Source: Candidatus Mcinerneyibacteriota bacterium (GTDB lineage: Bacteria > Macinerneyibacteriota > Macinerneyibacteria > Macinerneyibacteriales > DSCS01). Taken from it: a stretch of DNA of 64,000 nt. The stretch lies in assembly GCA_016937175.1 (NCBI GenBank), contig JAFGWL010000013.1, positions 23,154 to 87,153 of the forward strand, written 5' to 3'. The number at the start of each line of letters is the position of its first letter. The stretch's first letter is position 1. Position numbers and translations under genes: made by a program. The notes under the pieces were generated by a model. It did no database searches. It saw only the letters and a program-made list of their open reading frames with translations, and was not told the origin of the DNA. Below are positions 9,606 through 17,723 of this stretch, in pieces.

Positions 9606-10170
9606 TCTTCTCCTTCCAGCTGCCCGAGGCGTCCTGAATCAGCCAGCCTGGCCTGGCCTCGTCATGCATTTTATGAGCAAAGATCTCTTCCACTTTTCCC
9701 AGGTCATTCTCGCTTAATCCCTGGGTGATGCTGATAATGCGGTTATAGATGATCCTCCGGTCACGGTTCTCTTCCTGCAAAAACCGGTCGACCAGACGGG
9801 CAAGCTCTTTGTCCTCATCCAGCCGTCGGGAATCCCTGATCTCCACATACCCGCTGTTGGACTCCCCTATGATCTTCATATCCATAAAACGCTGATAGTC
9901 GTCTTTATTGTAGAGTCTGTTCTGATAGGCTAAAAGAGATCTCCTTTTTTCATCGGAAATCTCGGCGATATCATCGGGGAGAGCCCTGACAGAGACAAGC
10001 AGCATAGGATCAGCCCCGATAAAGGAGTAGTTGCCCAGAACCTGGTTTTCCAGAGAGGTCTTCTCTCCCACCAGAGTGATCTCGATCTTCGCCTTGGGGC
10101 TTAAGAGAGAACACCCCGCAATAGCCAGCCCCGCGGCGAGATATGAGATGAGAAGAACGGCTTTGTTCAT
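9595..10170 (-). CDS. YdbL-like (DUF1318) lipoprotein
   Basis: The 191-residue protein has a lipoprotein signal with lipobox IAGC, making Cys20 the lipidated residue. The body matches the DUF1318/YdbL pattern: VGEKTSLENQVLG near the N-terminus, RLYNKDDYQRFMDMKIIGE in the middle, GYVEIRD, ENRDRR, and a C-terminal GWLIQDASGSWKEK. In Escherichia coli YdbL is a periplasmic helper of YdbH-YnbE, an intermembrane bridge that moves lipid to the outer membrane. The adjacent upstream gene encodes a YdbH/AsmA-like protein, which fits. Unlike E. coli YdbL this one is lipid-anchored, and no separate YnbE-type gene is seen, so the lipid anchor may have been merged into it. That merger is an inference. Confidence 0.8.
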   Translation of the reverse strand: MNKAVLLISYLAAGLAIAGCSLLSPKAKIEITLVGEKTSLENQVLGNYSFIGADPMLLVSVRALPDDIAEISDEKRRSLLAYQNRLYNKDDYQRFMDMKIIGESNSGYVEIRDSRRLDEDKELARLVDRFLQEENRDRRIIYNRIISITQGLSENDLGKVEEIFAHKMHDEARPGWLIQDASGSWKEKSAP

Positions 10171-10182
10171 GACACTCCTTTC

Positions 10183-12804
10183 TTAAAAGACAAGACCTGC
10201 TTCTTTGAGGATACTGTCCAGAGGAATACGCCTGATGGGTTCGACATCCAGCCCTCCTATAAGAAAACCCAGGGCGAATGAGACTAAATTGGATCGGCGG
10301 AATCCGAAGGTGGGATGGATGTTGACAAACCCGTTGGATGTGGTGACCAGCACATTTTTGGGTACTACCCCTACCATATTAAGCTTCTTGCGCATGCCTT
10401 GTATCTGGGGGTTTTTCTTGTCCGGGTCGAGAGAGAGGAGAGCTTTGTCCAGGACATCGCTGTCGATCTTTGTAATATCCCAGAATCCTTCCACTTCCGT
10501 TCCTTTACCCTTAAAGCGGGAAACCATGGAGAGAAGAGAGGTTCCTCCTTTGCCTGTCCCTTTTCTGATGTTCAGGTCGATGGCATTGAATTGAATATCG
10601 TAACTCAACACGTCCAGGTCGGCCGAAAGAGCCCCTCCGATCTGGCCATCCAGAAAACGGCCATAAAAAGTGTGGACAGAGGCTTTTTTATTGACAGCGC
10701 TCAGAGAAGCCGCGAAATCTCTGATGACGAAATGCTGAAAACCGCCCTTCTCCATCCTGAAATTGATCTCTTCTCCCTGCCTCAACTCCCCGGGGGCGAA
10801 TGGCCCGAAGTAGTAGGGAAGCGAAAGAGTCAGGCCCGTGACTGAGATATCCCTGTCGTATTGGAGAGATCCCATTGAACAGTCAAAGACAGCCTTCCAT
10901 TTTTTCTGAGTTCCTTCAAACCAGAGCCTCCCGTCGATTTCCTCCAACCGGATCTTCTTTTCCGGATAAGAGAGAGATACACCGTCCATGGTGTTGTCTG
11001 TCTTGATGAACGGGGCAGCGAGGGTCCCTGAGAGATCCAATGTGAAGTTGACAGTCCCCTTTGATTCGATTGCCGGCAGTCCCGGGGCGAAGGAGATGAG
11101 TTCAGGGATATCGATCTTGGAATGGGAGAGAGTCAGATTGATGTTTTCTTCCCCCCACTTTTCCAGGGAGCCGTTTACAAGGAAGCGGTTGTTCTTCCCC
11201 AGTTTCAAAAAAAAGTTATCGCAGTAAAGATACTTCTGCATAGGAGCGATGATGAGCCCTCCTCCCATGCTGACTTTGGGGATCTTGACCGGCGAAAAAT
11301 CAGTCCGGAAATCGATCTCCTGGGCTCCTGCCGAGATCAGCAGAGTCAACCCTTTGGAAATGGAACCGGTGACTTCTGCCAGGGCGTTCAGTTTTGCATA
11401 AAGAGGAATATCAAAATAGTTATAAAAGGTGAAATCACGCATCTGGAGGTTAAGCTGCAATGAATCCAGGTCCGGGGTATTACCCCGAAGTTTCAGCATT
11501 CCCCCGTAGAGGGAGAAGGAGAAATCTTCCAGGGTACATGCTCCTGTCATGCGCTGCGGATCCAGATGGCCCTTCACGGCCAGATGGATATTCTTCAAAG
11601 GCTCTGTCATGCGGGAGACTAAAAGAGAAGCGATCTCGGCTTCGGCGCTGATCTCCAGGTTCTCAGGGGTCCCTCCCAATGACAGGGTCACCAGAGCGTC
11701 TTTTAAAGAGGCTTCGCTGGCTGATGCCGAAGGGATACGGAGGATCACCTTGCCTCTCATCGTCTCCTTCCGCGCTTCTCCCCGGGTCCGGATGTAACCT
11801 TCTACAGAGACCGGGGGAAAGCCGGGAATAGCCCGCCGGAGGATACTGGTGAGCCCGTCCAGGTCAATGTCCGAAAAAAGACGGCTGAAGGAGAGGGACT
11901 CAAACTTCATCGCATCATCAAAGAGGATTTTTCCCCGTATTTCGGCCAATGTCAACTGGTTCACAGCCACAGTAAAGTCTCCTGCTGTCAGGCTCTTCCT
12001 GGTTGTGCTGAGAAGATAGGATCCTTTCTGTGTCAGGGTCACCTCTCTTTCGGGTTCTCTGGCAGAGACAGCCTCCTTCAAAGCCAGAGAGCCGTCTGAG
12101 ACAGCCGCCTGTAAGGATACTCCGTAGGGGAGAAAAAGCCTGTCCGGTCCGTTACCCAGCGTGACATTGTTATCATTAGTGCGGAGTCTGAAATAGCCTG
12201 TAAGTCCCTGAAATGTCCCGTCAGGAGCTTCAACAGCGCCCTCAAGGGAAAACGAGCCGGAATGAGAGACTCCCTTCCCCTGATAAAGAAGGCGAAGATT
12301 CCTGACATCAAGAGACCTGACCCGGAAACGGGGTATCTTTTCGGGGATCAGAGGCTTTTTCTCAAGAGGTGTCTCTTCCTCTTTCCCTCCAGGGACACTT
12401 TCCTTTATTCGCCCATCTGAAAAAGAGGCCTCCTTCATGGAAAAGGTGACATCTTCCAGTGATATCGACTCGATTTCAACAAGCCCCCGAAAGAAAGCGA
12501 AGGGAGAAATCCGGATATGAATACGGCCTGCCGAAAGGTCTCCCCGGGGAAGAGAAAGGGTGAGGTCTTTTAACGTCAGGGAAAAAGGCAGTCGGGAAAC
12601 GGACGATCCTGCAGAAAGGGGTAAAAAACGGGAGACAAGTGAGCTGTTCAGGACTCCTGGTGAAAGAAGGCTGTTGAGAAGAGAGAAGAAGAAAGCCATA
12701 TGGACCAGAAAAGAAACAACGACTCCGCCTGCAGCAAGAAGAAGAGCTTCCCCCTTCCGGCCTTCCCTCTGATCTTGCTTTTTATCGTGTTTCAGACGAC
12801 TCAT
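10183..12804 (-). CDS. AsmA-like/YdbH-type intermembrane lipid-transport protein
   Basis: The 873-residue protein has one N-terminal membrane segment (about residues 22-45) and then a long beta-rich periplasmic body. The body has repeated AsmA-style motifs such as LSLPRGDLSAGRIHIRISP, LRGNTPDLDSLQLNLQMRDF and the C-terminal VEGFWDITKIDSDVLDKALL and GFVNIHPTFGFRRSN. Proteins of this class (YdbH, TamB, YhdP) form a hydrophobic groove between inner and outer membranes and are involved in phospholipid delivery to the outer membrane. The YdbL-like gene follows after 12 bases. This is the first gene of the operon ending at 2658. A TATACT element lies at 12868-12863, but I see no good -35 partner, so the promoter is uncertain. 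The family assignment rests on overall pattern and neighbourhood rather than a catalytic signature. Confidence 0.78.
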   Translation of the reverse strand: MSRLKHDKKQDQREGRKGEALLLAAGGVVVSFLVHMAFFFSLLNSLLSPGVLNSSLVSRFLPLSAGSSVSRLPFSLTLKDLTLSLPRGDLSAGRIHIRISPFAFFRGLVEIESISLEDVTFSMKEASFSDGRIKESVPGGKEEETPLEKKPLIPEKIPRFRVRSLDVRNLRLLYQGKGVSHSGSFSLEGAVEAPDGTFQGLTGYFRLRTNDNNVTLGNGPDRLFLPYGVSLQAAVSDGSLALKEAVSAREPEREVTLTQKGSYLLSTTRKSLTAGDFTVAVNQLTLAEIRGKILFDDAMKFESLSFSRLFSDIDLDGLTSILRRAIPGFPPVSVEGYIRTRGEARKETMRGKVILRIPSASASEASLKDALVTLSLGGTPENLEISAEAEIASLLVSRMTEPLKNIHLAVKGHLDPQRMTGACTLEDFSFSLYGGMLKLRGNTPDLDSLQLNLQMRDFTFYNYFDIPLYAKLNALAEVTGSISKGLTLLISAGAQEIDFRTDFSPVKIPKVSMGGGLIIAPMQKYLYCDNFFLKLGKNNRFLVNGSLEKWGEENINLTLSHSKIDIPELISFAPGLPAIESKGTVNFTLDLSGTLAAPFIKTDNTMDGVSLSYPEKKIRLEEIDGRLWFEGTQKKWKAVFDCSMGSLQYDRDISVTGLTLSLPYYFGPFAPGELRQGEEINFRMEKGGFQHFVIRDFAASLSAVNKKASVHTFYGRFLDGQIGGALSADLDVLSYDIQFNAIDLNIRKGTGKGGTSLLSMVSRFKGKGTEVEGFWDITKIDSDVLDKALLSLDPDKKNPQIQGMRKKLNMVGVVPKNVLVTTSNGFVNIHPTFGFRRSNLVSFALGFLIGGLDVEPIRRIPLDSILKEAGLVF

Positions 12805-12880
12805 TTCCGGCCCCTTTTACTCTGTCTCCGCTTTTCTGCTAAAAAGCATAAAAGTCTTTACCAGTATAGCTGAATTAATG

Positions 12881-12909
12881 AAAAAATAAAGGGGAGCTTA
12901 ACGCTCCCC
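12881..12909 (-). terminator. Rho-independent terminator after valS, overlapping its stop codon
   Basis: On the minus strand GGGGAGC (12909-12903) and GCTCCCC (12897-12891) form a 7-pair stem with a 5-base loop. TTTATTTTTT follows. The valS stop codon (12900-12898) lies in the loop, so the last valS codons form one arm of the stem. Confidence 0.88.
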
Positions 12910-15333
12910 CCATTTGATGGCCATGAGAAGGTCTCCCTCGCCGCACCTGGCGTCCGGCTCTTTAACCGGCGCCCGCTTTTCAACCTTCAGAAGAGAATCT
13001 ATCTGACGGAGGACCCCCTCTTCGAACTCCTTTTTGGCATATCCCTCATCGTCCAGTAATGCGATGGGATGAGCCAGAGAAAGTTTATGTTCTGATTTAG
13101 CTTTTCTTATAAATTCCACATATCTGAGGACTTTCTCTCCCTCTTCAGCTGCTCCGTCGAAAGCCTGATAGTTTTCAGGCAGAGGCCAGGGGGCCAGATG
13201 AATGGACTTTTCGGGTAAAAAGTCAGTGAAATAGAGTTGATAGATCTCTTCTGTGATATGAGGCAAGAAGGGAGCGAAGAGGCGCAGAACCCCGTAAAGG
13301 ACTGTAAAAAGAGCCCACTGACTCCCCTTTTTCTCCTCTCGGGTCCCTTCCTTGATCTTGCCTTTCACCAGTTCGATATAATTATCGCAGAGGTCTTTCC
13401 AGAAAAAAGTCTCGATGGACTGAAGTGCAAGGCCGTATTCATAGCGCTCGAGATATTCGGTGGCCGTTCCTGCCGTGGACCGGAAAGATTCCAGGATCCA
13501 GCGGTCCACACTGTTAAGGCTCCCCCCTTTTTCGCCTGAATAACCTTCCAGGTTCATGATGGCGAATTTTGAGGCGTTCCAGAGTTTTGTGACGAGTTTA
13601 CGCCCGTCTTTAAGGACATCTTCTGAAAAAAAAGTGTCCATCCCCAACCGCGACCCTGCCGTCCAGTACCTGACCGGATCGGCTGAATGCTGAGCTACCA
13701 GAGCCTGGGGAGTCTGTCCTGCATTTCCTTTGGATTTGGATATCTTTTTGCGCTGAGGGTCCAGGCTGTGCCCGGATATCATGATGTTCTTCCAGGGTGG
13801 CACTCCATGATGGTAATAGGACTTGACGATGGTATAGAAAGCCCATGTGCGGATGATGTCATGTGCCTGGGGGCGCAGGTCCATGGGGAAGATCTCCTTC
13901 ATCCGGTCGTCTTTTTCGCCCCATTTCCCGTTTATCTGAGGCGTCACCGACGAGGTGGCCCAGGTGTCCAGGACATCTCTCTCGGGGACAAAAGAGGTCC
14001 CTCCACAGGACGGACAGGGCTTTCCCGGGCCATCTTTCAGGGGGTTGACCGGAAGGGAGCTTTTATCGGCCACAACAGGCTCCCCGCAATCGTCGCAGTA
14101 CCAGAGGGGGAACGGTACTCCAAAATAACGTTGTCTGGAGATCCCCCAGTCCCATTTGAGATTGGAAACCCAATGTATATAACGCTCTTTCATGAATTCA
14201 GGGTACCATTTAATGGAATCAGCCAAGCGGATAAGCTCTTCTTTATGCTCGAGGATCTTGATAAACCACTGTTTTTTAACGATAAACTCCATCTCCCGCC
14301 CGCAACGGTCATGAGTGTTTACAGGATGGGTGACATGGCGTTTCCCGCGTACGAAACCGCCCTCTTCCAGGTCGTTTATGATGGCTTTTCGCGCCTCTTT
14401 GATCTTCATCCCCTCGTAGGGACCCGCCAGGGTATTCATGCGGCCGTTTTCGTCTATGGCCTGGCGCAGCTCCAGGTTGTGGGTATGATACCATTCCACA
14501 TCGGTGGAATCGCCGAAGGTACAGCACATGACCGCCCCGGAGCCCTTCTCCGGATCGACTTTGTCATCGGGACGGATAGTCACATCGATATCAAAAAGCG
14601 GTGGGCGGACAGTCATCCCGTGGGCCTTTTTATACCTGGGGTCTTCCGGATGGACGAAGACAGCGGTCAGCGCCGGAAGGAGTTCAGGGCGCGTGGTGGA
14701 GATGATCAGTTCCTCTCCGTTTTCCAGCGTAAAGGCGATATCCACGAATTCCGAATCGAACTCTTTGTCTTCTGTCTCAGCCTGGGCCACAGTAGTCCGA
14801 CAATGGGGACAATAGAGCGCCGGGGTAGCCTTATGGACCACATAGCCCTTTTCAAAGAGATCGATAAACGAACGCTGGGAGATCCGGCGTGAACGCTCAT
14901 CGATGGTGGAATAGAGCTGATTCCAGTCAGCCGAGAAACCCAGGCTTTGCCAGAGAGCCTTGAATTCCGCTTCTACTTCAGCAGAGACCTCAAGACAATG
15001 AGAGATGAACTCCTCCCTGTCCATGGAGGAGGCGTTTTTTTTCAGCTTTTTCTCCACAAGGCGCTCGGTAGGAAGCCCGTTATCATCAAACCCGAAGGGA
15101 TAGAAGACATTGTAACCCCGCATGCGTTTGTATCGCGTCATGATCTCAGCCTGGGTATAGGAAAAGACATGGCCGATATGCAGCTGTCCCGAGACCGTGG
15201 GGGGAGGAGTGTCTACTGAATAGACGGGCTTATCCCCTTTCCCTTCGTATGAAAAGATATTCTCCTCTTCCCAGAAACGTTGCCATTTTTTCTCTGAATC
15301 CAATCCGCCGTAATATTTTGGCAGCTCTTTCAT
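12898..15333 (-). CDS. valS: Valyl-tRNA synthetase, archaeal/rickettsial type
   Basis: The 811-residue class I synthetase charges tRNA-Val. The HIGH signature is at residues 52-55 (QLHIGHVFSYT). The KMSKS loop appears as KKISKSKGN. A zinc-ribbon with CDDCG and CPSCGG lies between them in the connective region, and WDWGISRQRYFG is the conserved class I stretch. The segment YPFGFDDNGLPTERLVEK is like archaeal and Rickettsia ValS (GWDCHGLPTE) rather than the common bacterial form (GTDHAGIATQ). The length fits that type, and the C-terminal coiled-coil arm of ordinary bacterial ValS is absent. The start is set by AGGAGG 7 bases upstream. It is the last gene of the kds operon and ends in a terminator hairpin. 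An editing domain is expected between the signatures. Confidence 0.96.
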   Translation of the reverse strand: MKELPKYYGGLDSEKKWQRFWEEENIFSYEGKGDKPVYSVDTPPPTVSGQLHIGHVFSYTQAEIMTRYKRMRGYNVFYPFGFDDNGLPTERLVEKKLKKNASSMDREEFISHCLEVSAEVEAEFKALWQSLGFSADWNQLYSTIDERSRRISQRSFIDLFEKGYVVHKATPALYCPHCRTTVAQAETEDKEFDSEFVDIAFTLENGEELIISTTRPELLPALTAVFVHPEDPRYKKAHGMTVRPPLFDIDVTIRPDDKVDPEKGSGAVMCCTFGDSTDVEWYHTHNLELRQAIDENGRMNTLAGPYEGMKIKEARKAIINDLEEGGFVRGKRHVTHPVNTHDRCGREMEFIVKKQWFIKILEHKEELIRLADSIKWYPEFMKERYIHWVSNLKWDWGISRQRYFGVPFPLWYCDDCGEPVVADKSSLPVNPLKDGPGKPCPSCGGTSFVPERDVLDTWATSSVTPQINGKWGEKDDRMKEIFPMDLRPQAHDIIRTWAFYTIVKSYYHHGVPPWKNIMISGHSLDPQRKKISKSKGNAGQTPQALVAQHSADPVRYWTAGSRLGMDTFFSEDVLKDGRKLVTKLWNASKFAIMNLEGYSGEKGGSLNSVDRWILESFRSTAGTATEYLERYEYGLALQSIETFFWKDLCDNYIELVKGKIKEGTREEKKGSQWALFTVLYGVLRLFAPFLPHITEEIYQLYFTDFLPEKSIHLAPWPLPENYQAFDGAAEEGEKVLRYVEFIRKAKSEHKLSLAHPIALLDDEGYAKKEFEEGVLRQIDSLLKVEKRAPVKEPDARCGEGDLLMAIKWGER

Positions 15334-15354
15334 CTCTGTTCCTCCTCGTTGATG

Positions 15355-15861
15355 TCAGGGTATAAAAGGGTCCCAGTCATGGGCCTTCATAATAAGATCG
15401 GTGATTTCACGGGCCGCTCCCCGTCCTCCGGGAAGGCTTGTCACATAATCGGCTTCCTGCAGCATGAGTTCGTGGGCATCGGACACGGTAAAAGCGATAC
15501 CTGCACGCTTGAAGACCTCCAACTCGGGGATATCGTCTCCCACACAAGCTGTCTCTTCATCCTGAAGATGATATTTGGCTTTCAACTCTTCATAGACAGA
15601 GAGTTTGTCTTTGATCCCCTGATAGACCTCTGTGATTCCCAGGTCCCGGGCCCTCTTTTCTACAAGGCGGGATTTTCGTCCTGTCACGATAGCAAGGACG
15701 ATCCCCCGCGAGAGAAGCATTTTCATCCCCAGCCCGTCGCGGGAGTGGAACGCCTTATATTCTCTTCCTTCGTCATCCATATAGAGAGAGCCGTCGGTAA
15801 GGACGCCGTCCACATCGAAGATGATAAGCCTGATCTTTCTGAGCTGGTCTTCAAATGTCAT
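15355..15861 (-). CDS. kdsC: 3-deoxy-D-manno-octulosonate 8-phosphate phosphatase
   Basis: The 168-residue HAD-superfamily enzyme removes phosphate from Kdo-8-phosphate, the third step of Kdo synthesis for lipopolysaccharide. The nucleophile motif is FDVDGVLTDG (first Asp catalytic). VTGRKS supplies the second motif, and VGDDIPELEVF supplies the metal-binding Asp pair. It has the small capless form typical of KdsC, which works as a tetramer. The start overlaps the end of kdsD by 4 bases (ATGA), and valS starts 21 bases downstream. The operon order kdsA-kdsD-kdsC confirms the role. Confidence 0.95.
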   Translation of the reverse strand: MTFEDQLRKIRLIIFDVDGVLTDGSLYMDDEGREYKAFHSRDGLGMKMLLSRGIVLAIVTGRKSRLVEKRARDLGITEVYQGIKDKLSVYEELKAKYHLQDEETACVGDDIPELEVFKRAGIAFTVSDAHELMLQEADYVTSLPGGRGAAREITDLIMKAHDWDPFIP

Positions 15862-16814
15862 AAGATCCCCGCTTTGAGAATGTCATGAATATGGATAACG
15901 CCTTCGATATGCTCGGAATCGTCCACCACCACAAGAGAGGTGATATTGTAGTCTTCCATGTTTTTGAGGGCAAAAGCAGCTAACTTATCCTCAGTGATGG
16001 TCTTGGGGTGGCGGATCATGATATCTTTCATAAGGATTTGATTGAGAGAGTCATGGGTCTGCAGAAAACGTTTGAAATCTCCGTCGGTGAAGATGCCCAA
16101 AAGATGTCCTGAATCATCTGCAACGGTGGTCATCCCCTTTCCCTTGGAGGAGATCTCATAGATGGCCTCTTTCAGCGGCGTCTCCGGCGAGACCCTCGGG
16201 ATGGCTTCTCCTGTGACCATGAGATCGGCCACGGTAAGCAAAAGTTTTTTCCCTAAAGCTCCTCCTGGATGGTAGAGGGCGAAATCTTCAGCTTTAAACC
16301 CCTTCTCTTCAAGAAGGGTGATAGCCAACATGTCTCCGAGGACGAGAGTGACCGTCGTGGAAGCTGTAGGGGCCAGGTTCAGGGGGCAGGCCTCCTTCTC
16401 CACAGAGATATCAAGGACTTCGTCGCTGTATCGGGCCAGGGTAGACTCCTTTTTCCCGGTAATAGCTATGAGAGGGACGCCCATGCGTTTCAGAGTCGGC
16501 AGTATCTTGATGAGTTCTTCTGTCTCCCCGCTGTTGGAGATGGCGATGACCAAGTCTTCCCGGCGGATCATACCCAAGTCGCCATGAGAAGCTTCCGCCG
16601 GATGAAGAAAAAATGATGGAGTCCCGGTACTGGCCAGGGTTGCCGAGATCTTTCGGCCCACGAGCCCCGATTTGCCCATCCCGGTGATGACGACGCTTCC
16701 CTTGACCGAGGCCAGCAGAGTCACTGCATGAAAAAAGCGATTGTCGATCCTGTCGTAGAGTCTCTTCAAAGCCTCCAGTTCCACATCCAGAACGCGCCGG
16801 GCCGCCTCTTTCAC
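15858..16814 (-). CDS. kdsD: Arabinose-5-phosphate isomerase (KpsF/GutQ family)
   Basis: The 318-residue protein makes D-arabinose 5-phosphate from ribulose 5-phosphate, the first committed precursor of Kdo. It has an N-terminal SIS sugar-isomerase domain (about residues 30-170; [38 protein letters not shown]). Two CBS domains follow at about 195-318 (ATTV-like [19 protein letters not shown] and the final [14 protein letters not shown]). This is the full-length three-part layout of KdsD. It overlaps kdsC by 4 bases and kdsA by 4 bases, so translation of the three is coupled. Confidence 0.95.
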   Translation of the reverse strand: MKEAARRVLDVELEALKRLYDRIDNRFFHAVTLLASVKGSVVITGMGKSGLVGRKISATLASTGTPSFFLHPAEASHGDLGMIRREDLVIAISNSGETEELIKILPTLKRMGVPLIAITGKKESTLARYSDEVLDISVEKEACPLNLAPTASTTVTLVLGDMLAITLLEEKGFKAEDFALYHPGGALGKKLLLTVADLMVTGEAIPRVSPETPLKEAIYEISSKGKGMTTVADDSGHLLGIFTDGDFKRFLQTHDSLNQILMKDIMIRHPKTITEDKLAAFALKNMEDYNITSLVVVDDSEHIEGVIHIHDILKAGIL

Positions 16815-17635
16815 AGGCTCTCCTCCTTGACAAGGGTATCGAGTTTTTTGAAAAAATCCAGCATAGCGGGAAGGTCTCTCAGAGAGACCATATTGGGCCC
16901 GTCGGAGAGTCCTTTGTCCGGGTCGGGATGTACTTCCATAAAGAGTCCTGCGATACCGGCGGTAAGAGCGGCTTTAGCCAGGGGAAATACATACTCACGG
17001 TTTCCCCCGCTTCGCCCTCCCAGCCCGCCAGGCTGCTGGACACTGTGGGTGGCGTCGAAAACAACCGGATATCCCATCTGACGCAACACGACCAGAGAGC
17101 GGATATCTGTGATCAGGTTATTGTAACCGAAACTTGCTCCTCTTTCGGTGAGAAGGATCTTTTCATTTCCCGTAGAGGCCACTTTTGCAGCGGCATGGGT
17201 CATGTCCCAGGGAGCTAAAAACTGTCCTTTTTTGATATTGACGGGGATCCCGGTCTTTCCCGCTTCCAGGAGAAGGTCAGTCTGACGGCAGAGAAATGCG
17301 GGAATCTGTATCATGTCGACCACTTGTGCAGCAGCCTTGGCCTGTTCCTCTGTATGGATATCCGTGACCACCGGGAGTCCAAGCTCATCCTTGACCTTTT
17401 GCAGGATGCGGAGGCCCTCTTCCAGGCCGGGCCCGCGGTAGCTTTCTATTGATGACCTGTTGGCTTTATCGAAAGAGGCTTTGAAGATAAAAAATATGCC
17501 TCTGTCCCTGCAGATCTTCTGAAGATCCTCGGCAATATCGAGCACCATTTTCTCCCCTTCGATGACACATGGGCCGGCGATGAGAAAAAACGGTGAATCG
17601 TTGGAAAGTGTATGGTTTTGGATTGAAACAGCCAT
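16811..17635 (-). CDS. kdsA: 3-deoxy-D-manno-octulosonate 8-phosphate synthase, metal-dependent type
   Basis: The enzyme condenses phosphoenolpyruvate with arabinose 5-phosphate to give Kdo-8-phosphate. From the ATG at 17635 it has 274 residues. This start is chosen over an upstream in-frame one because GGGAGGG lies just before it and the family begins about here. Signatures are [60 protein letters not shown] and [12 protein letters not shown]. The Cys in AGPC is the metal ligand found in metal-dependent KdsA (as in Aquifex), whereas the E. coli type has Asn there. First gene of the kds-valS operon, read from the promoter at 17685-17713. Confidence 0.95.
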   Translation of the reverse strand: MAVSIQNHTLSNDSPFFLIAGPCVIEGEKMVLDIAEDLQKICRDRGIFFIFKASFDKANRSSIESYRGPGLEEGLRILQKVKDELGLPVVTDIHTEEQAKAAAQVVDMIQIPAFLCRQTDLLLEAGKTGIPVNIKKGQFLAPWDMTHAAAKVASTGNEKILLTERGASFGYNNLITDIRSLVVLRQMGYPVVFDATHSVQQPGGLGGRSGGNREYVFPLAKAALTAGIAGLFMEVHPDPDKGLSDGPNMVSLRDLPAMLDFFKKLDTLVKEESL

Positions 17636-17684
17636 GAGCCCTCCCTCGTTTAAATAACGGCGGGGCCCTTCTGACCCCACCGAA

Positions 17685-17713
17685 ATCATATCACAGGCCG
17701 TTGGAAAAGTCAA
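17685..17713 (-). promoter_or_regulatory. Promoter of the kdsA-kdsD-kdsC-valS operon
   Basis: TTGACT (17713-17708) and TATGAT (17690-17685) are 17 bases apart on the minus strand, 50 bases before kdsA. It lies just past the stop of the upstream gene at 17724. An inverted repeat at 17658-17682 spans the expected start of transcription and could form a 5-prime hairpin. Confidence 0.75.
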
Positions 17714-17723
17714 CGAAGGATGG

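Noticed and set aside
12863-12868. TATACT as the -10 of a promoter for the AsmA-YdbL-CHAT operon
   Set aside because: No -35 better than three matches lies at 16-18 bases. A promoter must exist here after the terminator, but I cannot place it.
13687-14892. 401-codon open frame on the plus strand, antisense to valS
   Set aside because: It lies wholly inside a certain gene, has no recognisable domain or ribosome binding site, and reflects codon bias of valS.
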